DNA from: an uncultured Planctomycetaceae bacterium
Lineage (GTDB): Bacteria; Planctomycetota; Planctomycetia; Planctomycetales; Planctomycetaceae
Direction of reading: 5' to 3'
Assembly: GCA_903921605.1 (NCBI GenBank)
Contig: CAIXQV010001055.1
Location: forward strand, 1-23,774
DNA length: 23,774 nt
The position numbers and the translations under genes are program-made. Shown piece by piece: positions 15,518 to 23,354 of the stretch. Each line of letters opens with the position of its first letter. Position 1 is the stretch's first letter. The notes below the pieces were generated by a model, which was not told where the DNA came from, ran no database searches, and saw nothing but the letters and a program-made list of their open reading frames with translations.

Positions 15518-16824
15518 TTCCGTCCCGGCGACTCGTTCTGACGGCGGCGATTCTGGCCATGCCTCTACTGCTGGCGGGGCTGAATCGTTCGGCGGCCGAT
15601 GCAGCATTACTCCTGAACCTGGTTCTGGTGGCAGTGGCCTGCGTCGATTTGCTGATCAGCCCCAGCCCCAACGATGTCGCAATCCATCGGGAGATTTCGG
15701 AAGTCCTGAGCGTTGGTGCCTCCAATCCGGCGACCCTGACTGCTCACAATCGCACCGGACTGACTTTGGCGATAACTCTGCATGATGATCCGGGACCACT
15801 TTGCGAAGTCGATCGACTGCCGCAATCGGTCACTGTCGGTCCTGGAAAAGAAGAGACGATTCACTATTCCGTAAAGCCCAGCCGTCGCGGGGCATCCGAG
15901 ATGCCAGCGGTGCATCTTCGATTTCCGACTCGACTGGGGCTTTGGACCCGCCATCAGATTCGCCCCCTCCCCACACCGATTCGCATCTATCCGGATATTC
16001 GAGCCGTCTATCGCTATGAATTGATGGCTCGCCAGAATCGTTTGTCCGAAATCGGTGTTCGCATGGTGCGCATGCCGGGGCAGGGTCGAGAATTCGAACG
16101 ACTGCGAGAGTTCCGTTACGGGGACGAAATTCGCCAGATTGACTGGAAGGCCACCGCCAGACAGCGACAACTCATCAGCCGAGAATTCAACGTCGAACGC
16201 AATCAGAACATCGTGATCATGGTTGACTGCGGTCGCTTCATGAGAAATGAAACTGACGGCATCTCATACCTCGACCGCGCGCTAAACTCGGCCATCATGC
16301 TTAGCTACATCGCGTTGGGTCAGGGGGATAACGTTTCTCTGCTGGCGTTCTCTAACAAGATCGAACGGTTCATCCGTCCGGTGCGAGGCAAGCCGGGGAT
16401 TCAGTCGATCCTGAGATCCACATACGACATTCAGGCGTCGCAGAACGTCTCCGACTACAGTCTGGCGTTGGAGTATCTGACAACGGTCCAGCGAAAACGT
16501 GCTCTGATTGTTCTGATTACCTTTGTGACCGATGAACTCCAGTTGCGCGTGATTGGGGAAAGTCTTAAACTGCGATCACTGCCTTACTTGCCCTTGTGTG
16601 TCCTGCTGCAGGATGTAGGCCTTAGACAAATGGCGGATCGTATTCCCGAGTCCGATCTGGATGCCTATCACACGGCCGCAGCGGCACAGGTCTTGACCGG
16701 CCAATCACACGAAGCCGCTTCACTTCGCGAAGCCGGCATCATGCTGATTGATACGCCTCCGGATCTGCTGACCGAGCGATTGATCAATGAGTACCTGAGT
16801 ATCAAAGCTCGCAATTTGATGTGA
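15514..16824 (+). CDS. DUF58 (vWA-like) protein, MoxR partner
   Basis: A 436-residue protein starting with an ATG that overlaps the MoxR stop (ATGA). Residues about 7-50 hold two hydrophobic segments, anchoring the protein in the membrane. A beta-rich domain spans about 55-150. The DUF58 signature 'REFRYGDEIRQIDWKATAR' is at about 198-216, and a von Willebrand A-like fold follows. Its first metal-site motif reads 'DCGRFM' at about 238-243 and lacks the two serines of a classical DxSxS site, so metal binding may be weak or absent, as in some DUF58 proteins. It is the last gene of the operon; a short perfect hairpin lies about 70 bases beyond the stop. Confidence 0.93.
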   Translation: MIPSRRLVLTAAILAMPLLLAGLNRSAADAALLLNLVLVAVACVDLLISPSPNDVAIHREISEVLSVGASNPATLTAHNRTGLTLAITLHDDPGPLCEVDRLPQSVTVGPGKEETIHYSVKPSRRGASEMPAVHLRFPTRLGLWTRHQIRPLPTPIRIYPDIRAVYRYELMARQNRLSEIGVRMVRMPGQGREFERLREFRYGDEIRQIDWKATARQRQLISREFNVERNQNIVIMVDCGRFMRNETDGISYLDRALNSAIMLSYIALGQGDNVSLLAFSNKIERFIRPVRGKPGIQSILRSTYDIQASQNVSDYSLALEYLTTVQRKRALIVLITFVTDELQLRVIGESLKLRSLPYLPLCVLLQDVGLRQMADRIPESDLDAYHTAAAAQVLTGQSHEAASLREAGIMLIDTPPDLLTERLINEYLSIKARNLM

Positions 16825-16896
16825 AGAAGCGGTGCCAAAATGCAGCCCGGAAATAATTCTGGCAGCCTGTTGACCTATTCGCTGTTCAGCGCGTAG

Positions 16897-16914
16897 TGCA
16901 GGCTTCAGCCTGCA
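16897..16914. repeat. Short perfect hairpin between convergent genes
   Basis: The arms TGCAGGCT and AGCCTGCA flank a two-base loop. It lies between the ends of DUF58 (+) and the acidic protein gene (-), so it could stop transcription from either side, although no U-run follows. By recollection this 'GTGCAGGCTTCAGCCTGCA' motif recurs in planctomycete intergenic DNA. Confidence 0.7.
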
Positions 16915-16996
16915 TCCCATCGTGACTTTGTGAGTTGCGTAAATCTAAGCAGCAATGCCAACTGAAGTCGGCACCACGAACAAAATCGTTTGTCCG

Positions 16997-17647
16997 CTAA
17001 AACTCGATTTCCACATACAGTTCACGCAGCTTCTTCAGCAACAGAAGGCGTTCGGCCTCGCGGGGATCCGGAGCAATCGCAGTAACGTATTCGTGGTCGA
17101 TACCAGTCCACTCACGAGCATCCTTGATACCATCTGGATCGAGATCCATAAACACATCGGCGGTCAGATAATCCTGATCCCAAAGAATCCGGTCTGAGAG
17201 AGATTGCAGTGCATAGAACCATTCTCTGACATCGCCGGATGTCACCCGAGGCCGATCAGCTTTCGGACAAAGCTCTTCCAATGCAGAGGAAACCTGCTTC
17301 CGAAAGATAAAGCTTTCTTCATCGTCCGTATCCGATTCAATGTCAATCTCGATCTCAATCAGAACGTGCATTTGACTGTACACGGCAGCGATCGCCCCTT
17401 CAGTGACGGCTGTGTGTTTAGGACAGTCTTTTGTCTTGTGGGTCAGGGCAGAGCCAATATCAGCCAGAACGGCAAGCTTTGACCATGGCGCCAAACTGTC
17501 GAAGACCGGGATACCAAACTCCGCAGGATCTCCGTACCCATCGATCTCAGCCCGAATCACATCCACCAAACTGCCGAACGCCGTCAGAAACAACTCGCGT
17601 TCCGTTCCAAGTAGAACCCTTTTGCCGCGTGACGTTCGCCAGGTCAT
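16997..17647 (-). CDS. Acidic protein of unknown function
   Basis: I do not recognise a family. The product is 216 residues from ATG 17647, with AGGA upstream. It is rich in Asp and Glu, notably 'EIEIDIESDTDDEESF' in the middle. It has no signal peptide or membrane helix and looks like a soluble cytoplasmic alpha/beta protein. A conserved-looking part reads 'FGIPVFDSLAPWSKLAVLAD', which I associate with planctomycete hypothetical proteins but cannot tie to a function. Two cysteines ('CPKH' and 'LCPK') do not make a convincing metal site. It stands alone: convergent to DUF58 and read in the same direction as, but separated from, the ABC operon by 131 bases. Confidence 0.75.
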   Translation of the reverse strand: MTWRTSRGKRVLLGTERELFLTAFGSLVDVIRAEIDGYGDPAEFGIPVFDSLAPWSKLAVLADIGSALTHKTKDCPKHTAVTEGAIAAVYSQMHVLIEIEIDIESDTDDEESFIFRKQVSSALEELCPKADRPRVTSGDVREWFYALQSLSDRILWDQDYLTADVFMDLDPDGIKDAREWTGIDHEYVTAIAPDPREAERLLLLKKLRELYVEIEF

Positions 17648-17685
17648 CTCAGAATCTATCCTGCTTCAAGTTACGTTCGGTCCGC

Positions 17686-17701
17686 TGTACATGAATGTAC
17701 A
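17686..17701. promoter_or_regulatory. Operator-like palindrome
   Basis: TGTACAT and ATGTACA face each other over two bases (GA), a perfect 7+7 dyad. It lies 38 bases before the start of the acidic-protein gene, a common place for a repressor site. No regulator is assigned, and chance cannot be ruled out. Confidence 0.45.
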
Positions 17702-17713
17702 AAGGAATTCCCG

Positions 17714-17731
17714 TCTGGCAACAAAGCCAGA
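17714..17731. terminator. Weak hairpin after the ABC permease gene
   Basis: TCTGGC and GCCAGA form a six-base stem with a six-base loop, 47 bases beyond the permease stop on the minus strand. There is no U-run after it, so terminator function is uncertain. Confidence 0.3.
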
Positions 17732-17778
17732 TTTACTCAACGTAATCATAGCCGGCGGGCGGAACAAAAGTGATTCGT

Positions 17779-20700
17779 TTAGAAGTGTTTACTCTCACGT
17801 GGCTTGAAATTAACCGGCTCAGGCGGTGCATCTGCGGCTTCAGAACTCATCCCACCCAGGACTCCCGTGGACATGCTTCCTTGCGTCGGGGCTTCCTCTT
17901 TGGCAGATGGCACAACTGCCGTCTTGATCTCAAGCACTCGATTGTGCAGCGGAAAGCGTTGCACGCGGTCATCAAGACCCACGAACAGAATCAGATTGGG
18001 AGGCAGCGTCGCAACTGAATACGGCTCGCCCTCGTGTCTCGGCGGATCCTGAAGATACTGATGCAATGGTCTCGCAAAGCGGCCGGCAGAAAAGAGCAAA
18101 GGCTGCCCGGCCGCAATCCGATACTGTTCATTCTCGAAGCCAAGCCGAACGGGTTTTGTCAGACCTATCGGAGCGTAGAAGAACAGTGTCCCGGACCACG
18201 GATCTGTCAAACGCATCGAGATCAACTCGTCTCCATCTGCAAGCTCCACCAGGCTGTCCGGAAATCTGCCATGCATCATTCGGTAACGCTGCAGGAGTAC
18301 CGTGATCAATGTGGCCCGTTCTTCGGCTATCAGATTGACTGTCGCTGGGAAGAGTCTGGGATCGAGCCGATCACTCACCATCGTGGGATCATCATTGAGA
18401 TCGCCAATCGTTGACGTCGCCGCAAATCGCTGGACCGCCTGCGACGTGGATACGATTGACGCGACAACGCTGGCATCATCGTGGTCCGACAGAGCGACTC
18501 GACCAAGGAGATTCATTCCCGACCACTCCGTGTTCTGAACCCGAAACGACAGGTTCATCGTCGAAAGCGCTCGGTAACGCGTGGCCTCGCTCATGTCGGC
18601 AATTTCGTTCTCAAGTTCTTTCACCGCGGATAAGTCACCAGCAAAGGCTCTCTGCTCAGGGAATTCACCCCGAATTTCGCGCAGGGCATTACTCTCCGAG
18701 GCAACGCGGCCCCAGAAGACAAGGCGTCGTCGCAACATGATGCGAGGATCTGCCGCCTGCCAGTACACCAGCAATCCATTGAGTTCCTCATAGACTGCAT
18801 TCAAATCCACGCCAGTCAGATCAGCACTCCCCAATAACTGCCGCAAACTACTGAGTGCGGCCTGTTCGGAAGTGACACATACGGTCCAGTTCTTCCAGGA
18901 CGACGTTTGATTGGCCAACGACTGGCAAAGGCGAATGGCGTTAAGGTGCTGACGAATCGCTCCACCGACGTCTCCCTGTTTTTCTCGGTCTCCCGCATCA
19001 GCCAGCAAAAGATATATCACTGCCGGGGCCGGTGTATTTGACCATGGTGCTGTCCATGAAATCGGAAGCTGCGGCCATGTCTTCTGGATCGCCAGGTGCT
19101 CTTCGAAGATCTGCAGCAGCTCACGGGCTCCAGCATGTTCTTCGTCAGCAATCACGTAGAGCGGCAATGACTCATTGCGTGCTATTCGCCAACCTTCAAG
19201 CGGCGGCGTCAGACGCGACTTAAACTGGGACGCAGCAAGGGCCACGTCAAACTTTGACCAGATCTCCCGGCTCGCAGTGCTGTCCAGAGTCTTCCATTCC
19301 GATGTTGGAATCATCATGGTCTTTTCGAGCGATTTCAGTGTTGATCGATTCGTTGGATCTCTTAAATCCAGATCAGCAGCCAGATAGCTTATGGAAGTCA
19401 GAGTGGCATACGCCGGTTCGGAGTACCAAATCATCCGTCCCGCGCCGACGAAGACGCAGCAGGGCAGAATAATCCATGCTCCCTGCACGAGCCTCAACTT
19501 CCAGGTAGCACTTCTGTCGACCCATTGGGAGGCCGTGAAACGAGTCGCCAGAAGCAGACACAGACCGATCGGGACAACCGTGATCCAAACTGAGAAATCA
19601 AGATAGCTGCACAGGTTAATCAAGAATCCAGCGCCAAAGAACAACAACAGAGACGCAGCAAACGCCAGAATCTGCCGTTGAATCCAGCAGGCCGTGAGCT
19701 GTCCTATACTAAACGTCATCAGCAGGTATGCGACACACGTACTGATCTGAAACCAATGATCAGCAGGCGTAGAGTCTCGTGTAAAGTTGGGCGAGTCTGC
19801 AACATGTGGTACCCGGACTTTAGAAATGATCTGCAGGATCCGAAGTTCCTGACTATTCGATAAAAGGCCGCTAGCAGCACCGGGGATGACAGCATCCAGC
19901 AGAACAACGACGGTTCCGACAGCAAGCATTACCGCAAACCATGTCGCAGTTTTTGTCATCCAGATCGACGCGGGTGAGACTCCCATGTTCGCGAGCAGTG
20001 AAATCGAGCCTGATCTCTGATCCGCACGCATTGTTCTCTGACCGCATTCATGCATGAAGACGAACAGGAATAGTACGGGCCAAGGGTAGACATGGAAGAC
20101 ATAACTATGAGCAGGATATCGCCCCACGCAAATCACGATTCCAATCATCAACCAGATTGCCGCAAACGGAATCGCCGACCGACATTCGCGCCAGAAAAGA
20201 GTTGCTCGAACGCGGCTCTGGGACATCGGCCGGGCGATTACTCGTTTCAGGACCGCGATAGAACGAGGCAGGAATGACAGTCTTCGGTTTCGGGCAGACA
20301 CCGTTTCGGATCCCGGAGTTATCCAATCTCGCGGTACTCGACCGAGATGCCAGGGTCGAGCCAAAAAGAAGACGGACACAGCAACGGCCGGACCAACCAA
20401 TACGACACCAGCAGGTATCAGGCAGATAAGACACATTGCAGCCGCGAGCCCGACAGCCGAGATCACTCGCCGAGTGACCATGGACGCCACGAGCGAGAAA
20501 ACACAGAAGAGAACCATGAGTATGAGAAAACTGATCCACGACGGATCATCGAACGGAAGACTGTTCACTTCCGTCCGCCAAATCCGCGGAAACGCCAGAC
20601 CTATCAGTTCAAAGACAACACTCAACGATGCTATGGCCAGAAACAATGCCACACAGCCGGTCAGAATCGCTGTGAGTTTCGCCATCATCAGCGTGGACGT

Positions 20701-20946
20701 TCGGCACGGTAGCATTCGCAGTAGACCAACCGTTCGATCATCAACCTCGCCAGCGAACGCGATAGCGGTCGCCGCGACAATAAAGAAGATGCAGAATATC
20801 GATGATGTAAGCAGCGAATCCAGCCAGGGACTCGCCTGAAGCCGCATCAGGATAAAAACACCGACACACCCCAAAAGCAATGCCAGCCAGAGCGACCGCT
20901 GAGCTCGGTGCTCCTTCCAGATCAGTCTTGTAAATGCAGTGTTCAT
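17779..20946 (-). CDS. ABC-2 type permease fused to a large C-terminal domain
   Basis: From ATG 20946 the product is 1055 residues. A longer frame from 21060 adds 38 residues read through a repeat arm; AGAGGA eight bases before 20946 supports the shorter form. Residues about 1-510 are an ABC-2 permease with some twelve hydrophobic segments in two halves: 'LIWKEHRAQRSLWLALLLG' opens the first and 'LFWRECRSAIPFAAIWLM' at about 250 the second. These similar openings suggest tandem duplication of a six-helix unit. Residues about 515-1055 are mostly soluble and without a named fold; near 900 'LLQRYRMMHGRFPDSLVELAD' resembles a motif found in several planctomycete exported proteins by my recollection. 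The C-tail is Pro/Glu-rich. It follows its ATPase gene after a repeat element and would export an unknown substrate. Confidence 0.88.
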   Translation of the reverse strand: MNTAFTRLIWKEHRAQRSLWLALLLGCVGVFILMRLQASPWLDSLLTSSIFCIFFIVAATAIAFAGEVDDRTVGLLRMLPCRTSTLMMAKLTAILTGCVALFLAIASLSVVFELIGLAFPRIWRTEVNSLPFDDPSWISFLILMVLFCVFSLVASMVTRRVISAVGLAAAMCLICLIPAGVVLVGPAVAVSVFFLARPWHLGRVPRDWITPGSETVSARNRRLSFLPRSIAVLKRVIARPMSQSRVRATLFWRECRSAIPFAAIWLMIGIVICVGRYPAHSYVFHVYPWPVLFLFVFMHECGQRTMRADQRSGSISLLANMGVSPASIWMTKTATWFAVMLAVGTVVVLLDAVIPGAASGLLSNSQELRILQIISKVRVPHVADSPNFTRDSTPADHWFQISTCVAYLLMTFSIGQLTACWIQRQILAFAASLLLFFGAGFLINLCSYLDFSVWITVVPIGLCLLLATRFTASQWVDRSATWKLRLVQGAWIILPCCVFVGAGRMIWYSEPAYATLTSISYLAADLDLRDPTNRSTLKSLEKTMMIPTSEWKTLDSTASREIWSKFDVALAASQFKSRLTPPLEGWRIARNESLPLYVIADEEHAGARELLQIFEEHLAIQKTWPQLPISWTAPWSNTPAPAVIYLLLADAGDREKQGDVGGAIRQHLNAIRLCQSLANQTSSWKNWTVCVTSEQAALSSLRQLLGSADLTGVDLNAVYEELNGLLVYWQAADPRIMLRRRLVFWGRVASESNALREIRGEFPEQRAFAGDLSAVKELENEIADMSEATRYRALSTMNLSFRVQNTEWSGMNLLGRVALSDHDDASVVASIVSTSQAVQRFAATSTIGDLNDDPTMVSDRLDPRLFPATVNLIAEERATLITVLLQRYRMMHGRFPDSLVELADGDELISMRLTDPWSGTLFFYAPIGLTKPVRLGFENEQYRIAAGQPLLFSAGRFARPLHQYLQDPPRHEGEPYSVATLPPNLILFVGLDDRVQRFPLHNRVLEIKTAVVPSAKEEAPTQGSMSTGVLGGMSSEAADAPPEPVNFKPRESKHF

Positions 20947-20958
20947 TGATGATCCTCT

Positions 20959-21300
20959 GTCTCGTTTAACGGCAAGCCACAGGCGACTGCGTTTCTTGTA
21001 GTGTGGTTCAGTAACGTCGGCCTCGAATAGCCAATGTGGTGTCCATAGTGGCGGTTGCAATCTTGTTTCTTTGCTGCCCCAAAACGCAGTTTTTAAAGTT
21101 GCGAGTTTGCGGCCATCCCAACCCGAAACGTCAGTGAGGGATTGAGCTGTCGCGTTTTAGCTATGTCTCCGTAAATCCCTCGCTGACGCGTCGGGTTATG
21201 GTAATTCCCTTTGTTTTCGCCCCGTTGATCTCCGACAGTCTTGAACAGTGCAACTTCAAAAAGCTCAGTCGCCTGCGGCTTGCCGTTAAACAAACGAGAC
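20959..21300. repeat. 342-base composite inverted-repeat element in the ABC operon gap
   Basis: The ends GTCTCG and CGAGAC open two imperfect arms of about 45 bases (about 20959-21003 and 21254-21300). They share GTTTAACGGCAAGCC and CAGGCGACTG with one mismatch over 26 bases; the right arm has an extra GTTT. A second palindrome (21120-21197) lies inside. The element fills exactly the gap between the ATPase stop and the permease ribosome site. It has no transposase and no clear target duplication, so it may be a MITE-like or nested dispersed repeat. Confidence 0.75.
21120..21197. repeat. Nested palindromic repeat
   Basis: The left arm (21120-21141) and right arm (21176-21197) both fit AACCCGA-CGTCAG-GAGGGA, with three differences over 22 bases, separated by 34 bases. 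Its conceptual translation on the minus strand contains 'NPTRQRGI' and 'NPSLTFRVG', phrases I remember from many short spurious planctomycete ORFs, which supports a dispersed repeat rather than a gene. Confidence 0.8.
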
Positions 21301-22254
21301 TCATGGCCTCAACGAGGCCACGTCAATGCGTCCCACCGACAACGCCCCTTGCTCCGCAGCCTGTTGATTTCGATTTTGCCGCAACAGCGTTAACAGAATG
21401 TCTTCCAACGATGGCTTCCGAATGATCGGGGGCGGCAGTTCCTGAGATCGACAAAGATCCGTCAGGGCTCCACAATCGAGATTCCGCAGCAGCCAGACAT
21501 GCTCGTGACCAAACGGCACGTTTGCGATCACTTCACCAGGTAACTTTGGCGGCATCGCCGTTGGCGACGGCATCGTGAGCACGACCTCCGTCACTGACTG
21601 TTTCAAATCCTCCAACCGTTCGTGAGCGATCACCTTGCCATTCATGAGCACGATCACATCGTCGGCGACGCGTTCCACTTCGCCCACCTGATGACTTGAA
21701 AGCAGAACTGATCGCCCCTCAGCCGCAACATCGATCATGCTTTCGAGGAATTCACGACGCACAAGCGGATCTAACCCCGAGGTCGGTTCATCCATGATCA
21801 ACAACGCAGGTCGATGAGCCATCGCCAGGGACAATGCAACTTTCGCCCGCGTCCCTTTTGAGAGCCCTTTGATTTTTTGTGAAGGATTCAGATCAAATCG
21901 CCGCGTCAGCTTTTCGTATTCCACCTGAAAACCGGTCGGATAAAAGCCAGCCGCGAACCAGCCGATTTCTTCGACCGTCATCCAGTCGTACAGTGGCGGA
22001 GCGTCCGAGACGTAGCCGACTCGCGAGCGAATCTCGAGAGCATGCGTTTTGGGATTCATCCCCAAAACTTCAATGTCTCCCTTGTCGGCCGATTCAAACC
22101 CCAGAAGCAGCCGAATCGCAGTGCTCTTGCCCGCACCATTCGAACCCAGCACAGCGCAGACCGTGCCGGGCTGGATGTTCAACGACACATCATCAAGAGC
22201 TTTCACACGACCGAAACGTTTGGAGACGTTCGACAACCGAATGACGGGTTCCAT
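21301..22254 (-). CDS. ABC transporter ATP-binding protein (YtrB/CcmA-like)
   Basis: A 317-residue ATPase. Walker A 'GSNGAGKS' is at 37-44, signature 'LSKGT' at 131-135 (instead of LSGGQ), Walker B 'LLIMDEPTSGLD' at about 151-162, and the switch histidine 'SSHQV' at 186-190. The usual Q-loop glutamine is replaced in 'VGYVSDAPPLYD'; such changes occur in exporters of the GntR-linked type. The last 90 residues are an accessory domain of low complexity of motif. ATG 22254 has AAAGG upstream. The gene lies between the GntR regulator and the permease and would energise it. The stop is followed at once by the composite repeat. Confidence 0.93.
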   Translation of the reverse strand: MEPVIRLSNVSKRFGRVKALDDVSLNIQPGTVCAVLGSNGAGKSTAIRLLLGFESADKGDIEVLGMNPKTHALEIRSRVGYVSDAPPLYDWMTVEEIGWFAAGFYPTGFQVEYEKLTRRFDLNPSQKIKGLSKGTRAKVALSLAMAHRPALLIMDEPTSGLDPLVRREFLESMIDVAAEGRSVLLSSHQVGEVERVADDVIVLMNGKVIAHERLEDLKQSVTEVVLTMPSPTAMPPKLPGEVIANVPFGHEHVWLLRNLDCGALTDLCRSQELPPPIIRKPSLEDILLTLLRQNRNQQAAEQGALSVGRIDVASLRP

Positions 22255-22300
22255 AGGGAGACCTTTGCATAGAAGAATGTTCGTTTGACGGCAACTTTGT

Positions 22301-22370
22301 GGCGAGCGGCAGGGCGTAAGCCCTCTGAGAAAACAGTCGCACTCGGAGGGCTCACGCCCTGCCGCTCGCC
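22301..22370. repeat. Palindromic repeat in the gntR-ATPase gap
   Basis: Arms of 29 bases (22301-22329 and 22342-22370) start GGCGAGCGGCAGGGCG and differ at two positions, with a 12-base loop. This would form a very stable RNA hairpin within the operon transcript, after gntR and before the ATPase, and might lower downstream expression or protect RNA ends. By recollection this repeat family is common in planctomycetes. Confidence 0.85.
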
Positions 22371-22392
22371 GTAGACAAATGTGTATGCGGCT

Positions 22393-22785
22393 TCACGGTG
22401 GAGGTTCTTCCTTTAGCGAATCCCATTCACTGCGAACCAGCGCATGAATCTCTTCCAACGTGACGCCGTTCTGAATCGCTTCACGCATGATGTATCGCAG
22501 ACGCTCGCGAATCATTTCGAGCCGTTCATGTCGACACTTCTCCGGGGCATCGCTGGCAACGGCCAGGCCGGTCCCTCGAATGGAAACCAGAACTCCCTGA
22601 GCCTGCAGATCGCGATAAGCACGTGCGACAGTATTCACATTCACGGCCGCAGAAGTCGCCATCTCGCGAACCGACGGCACATGCTCCCCGACGAGCAATG
22701 AGCCATTAGCGATGGCAAATTTCACCTGACGTGAAATCTGCTCGTAGATCGGAATGCCGTTGTTGATGTCGATTTTACAAATCAT
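22393..22785 (-). CDS. GntR-family transcriptional regulator, YtrA type
   Basis: A 130-residue repressor-type protein. Residues about 10-75 form a winged helix-turn-helix of the GntR family: 'PIYEQISRQVKFAIANGSLLVGEHVPSVREMA', then 'VNVNTVARAYRDLQAQGVLVSIRGTGLAV'. The short C-terminal part (about 55 residues, helical) is typical of the YtrA subgroup, whose members usually control an adjacent ABC transporter operon and their own gene. ATG 22785 has GAGG upstream. A perfect palindrome 13 bases before the start covers the probable -10 element, as expected for self-repression. Two ABC genes follow in the same direction. Confidence 0.93.
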   Translation of the reverse strand: MICKIDINNGIPIYEQISRQVKFAIANGSLLVGEHVPSVREMATSAAVNVNTVARAYRDLQAQGVLVSIRGTGLAVASDAPEKCRHERLEMIRERLRYIMREAIQNGVTLEEIHALVRSEWDSLKEEPPP

Positions 22786-22797
22786 CTGACCGCCTCA

Positions 22798-22819
22798 CTG
22801 TAATATCATGATATTACAG
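22798..22819. promoter_or_regulatory. Perfect 22-base palindromic operator for the GntR regulator
   Basis: The half-site CTGTAATATCA is followed directly by its exact reverse complement. It ends 13 bases before the gntR start codon and overlaps the predicted -10 element. AT-rich dyads of this kind next to a YtrA-type gene are most simply read as its own binding site. Confidence 0.8.
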
Positions 22820-22838
22820 TAGCCGAAGCTGGCGTCAA
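22811..22838 (-). promoter_or_regulatory. Predicted promoter of the gntR-ABC operon
   Basis: On the minus strand TTGACG (22833-22838) is followed after 16 bases by TAATAT (22811-22816). The -10 box lies inside the palindromic operator, so bound repressor would block polymerase. Confidence 0.6.
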
Positions 22839-22979
22839 CAGCAAAGTAGCAACAAAAAAATCCGATCTGCCTCATCGCACGATCACGAATCGCCCCCATC
22901 AATAGGTTTCTGGCTGAGGGACCGGTATCTTCCCCGCACCGTTTGACTGGCAACTCGAATGAAGAAAGGAAACTCTGCG

Positions 22980-23315
22980 ATGACTTCGATTCCCGTTTCT
23001 CGTGTGGATGTCCAGAACTACGAACCGTTCATGGTCGAAGGCAAACCGTTTGGGGAAGTGCACTGGCTTCGCCAAGGCTCAAGCGGAGCAGGGCTGTTGC
23101 TAACCGGCCTGTGGACTCACGAACCAGCGACGTTTCCCTACACATTCCCGGCGGATGAAACATTTCATCTACTGGAAGGCAAGGTCTGCATCAAGGTCGA
23201 TGGACTGGAACCTGTTAACCTGGTCCCCGGCGATATTGTATCGTTCCGCAAGGGACAGGTTTCGACGTGGACAATCTCAGAACGCCTGAAGAAGTTTTTT
23301 GTGATCAGCGGCTGA
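22980..23315 (+). CDS. Small cupin-domain protein (DUF861/cupin_3-like)
   Basis: The product is 111 residues from ATG 22980, which has AAAGGA at a good distance; the frame also has an ATG at 22959 without such a site. It is a single cupin barrel: 'GLWTHEPATFPYTFPADETFHLLEGKVCIKVD' is the first cupin half, and 'LVPGDIVSFRKGQVSTWTI' the second. The pattern 'DE.FHLLEG' and a tryptophan near 'STWTIS' match the DUF861/EutQ-like subgroup, members of which bind small ligands or act on ureidoglycine or nitrogenous compounds. The expected metal histidines are incomplete, so catalysis is doubtful. It lies divergent from gntR; a shared control region is possible. Confidence 0.85.
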   Translation: MTSIPVSRVDVQNYEPFMVEGKPFGEVHWLRQGSSGAGLLLTGLWTHEPATFPYTFPADETFHLLEGKVCIKVDGLEPVNLVPGDIVSFRKGQVSTWTISERLKKFFVISG

Positions 23316-23354
23316 ACATCTGACGTATGAACGGATCAGAATCTTCTCAGTCCT

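Noticed and set aside
21093..21293. A 66-codon minus-strand ORF in the ABC operon gap
   Set aside because: It is read through the nested palindrome and a repeat arm; its phrases are those of repeat-derived spurious ORFs.
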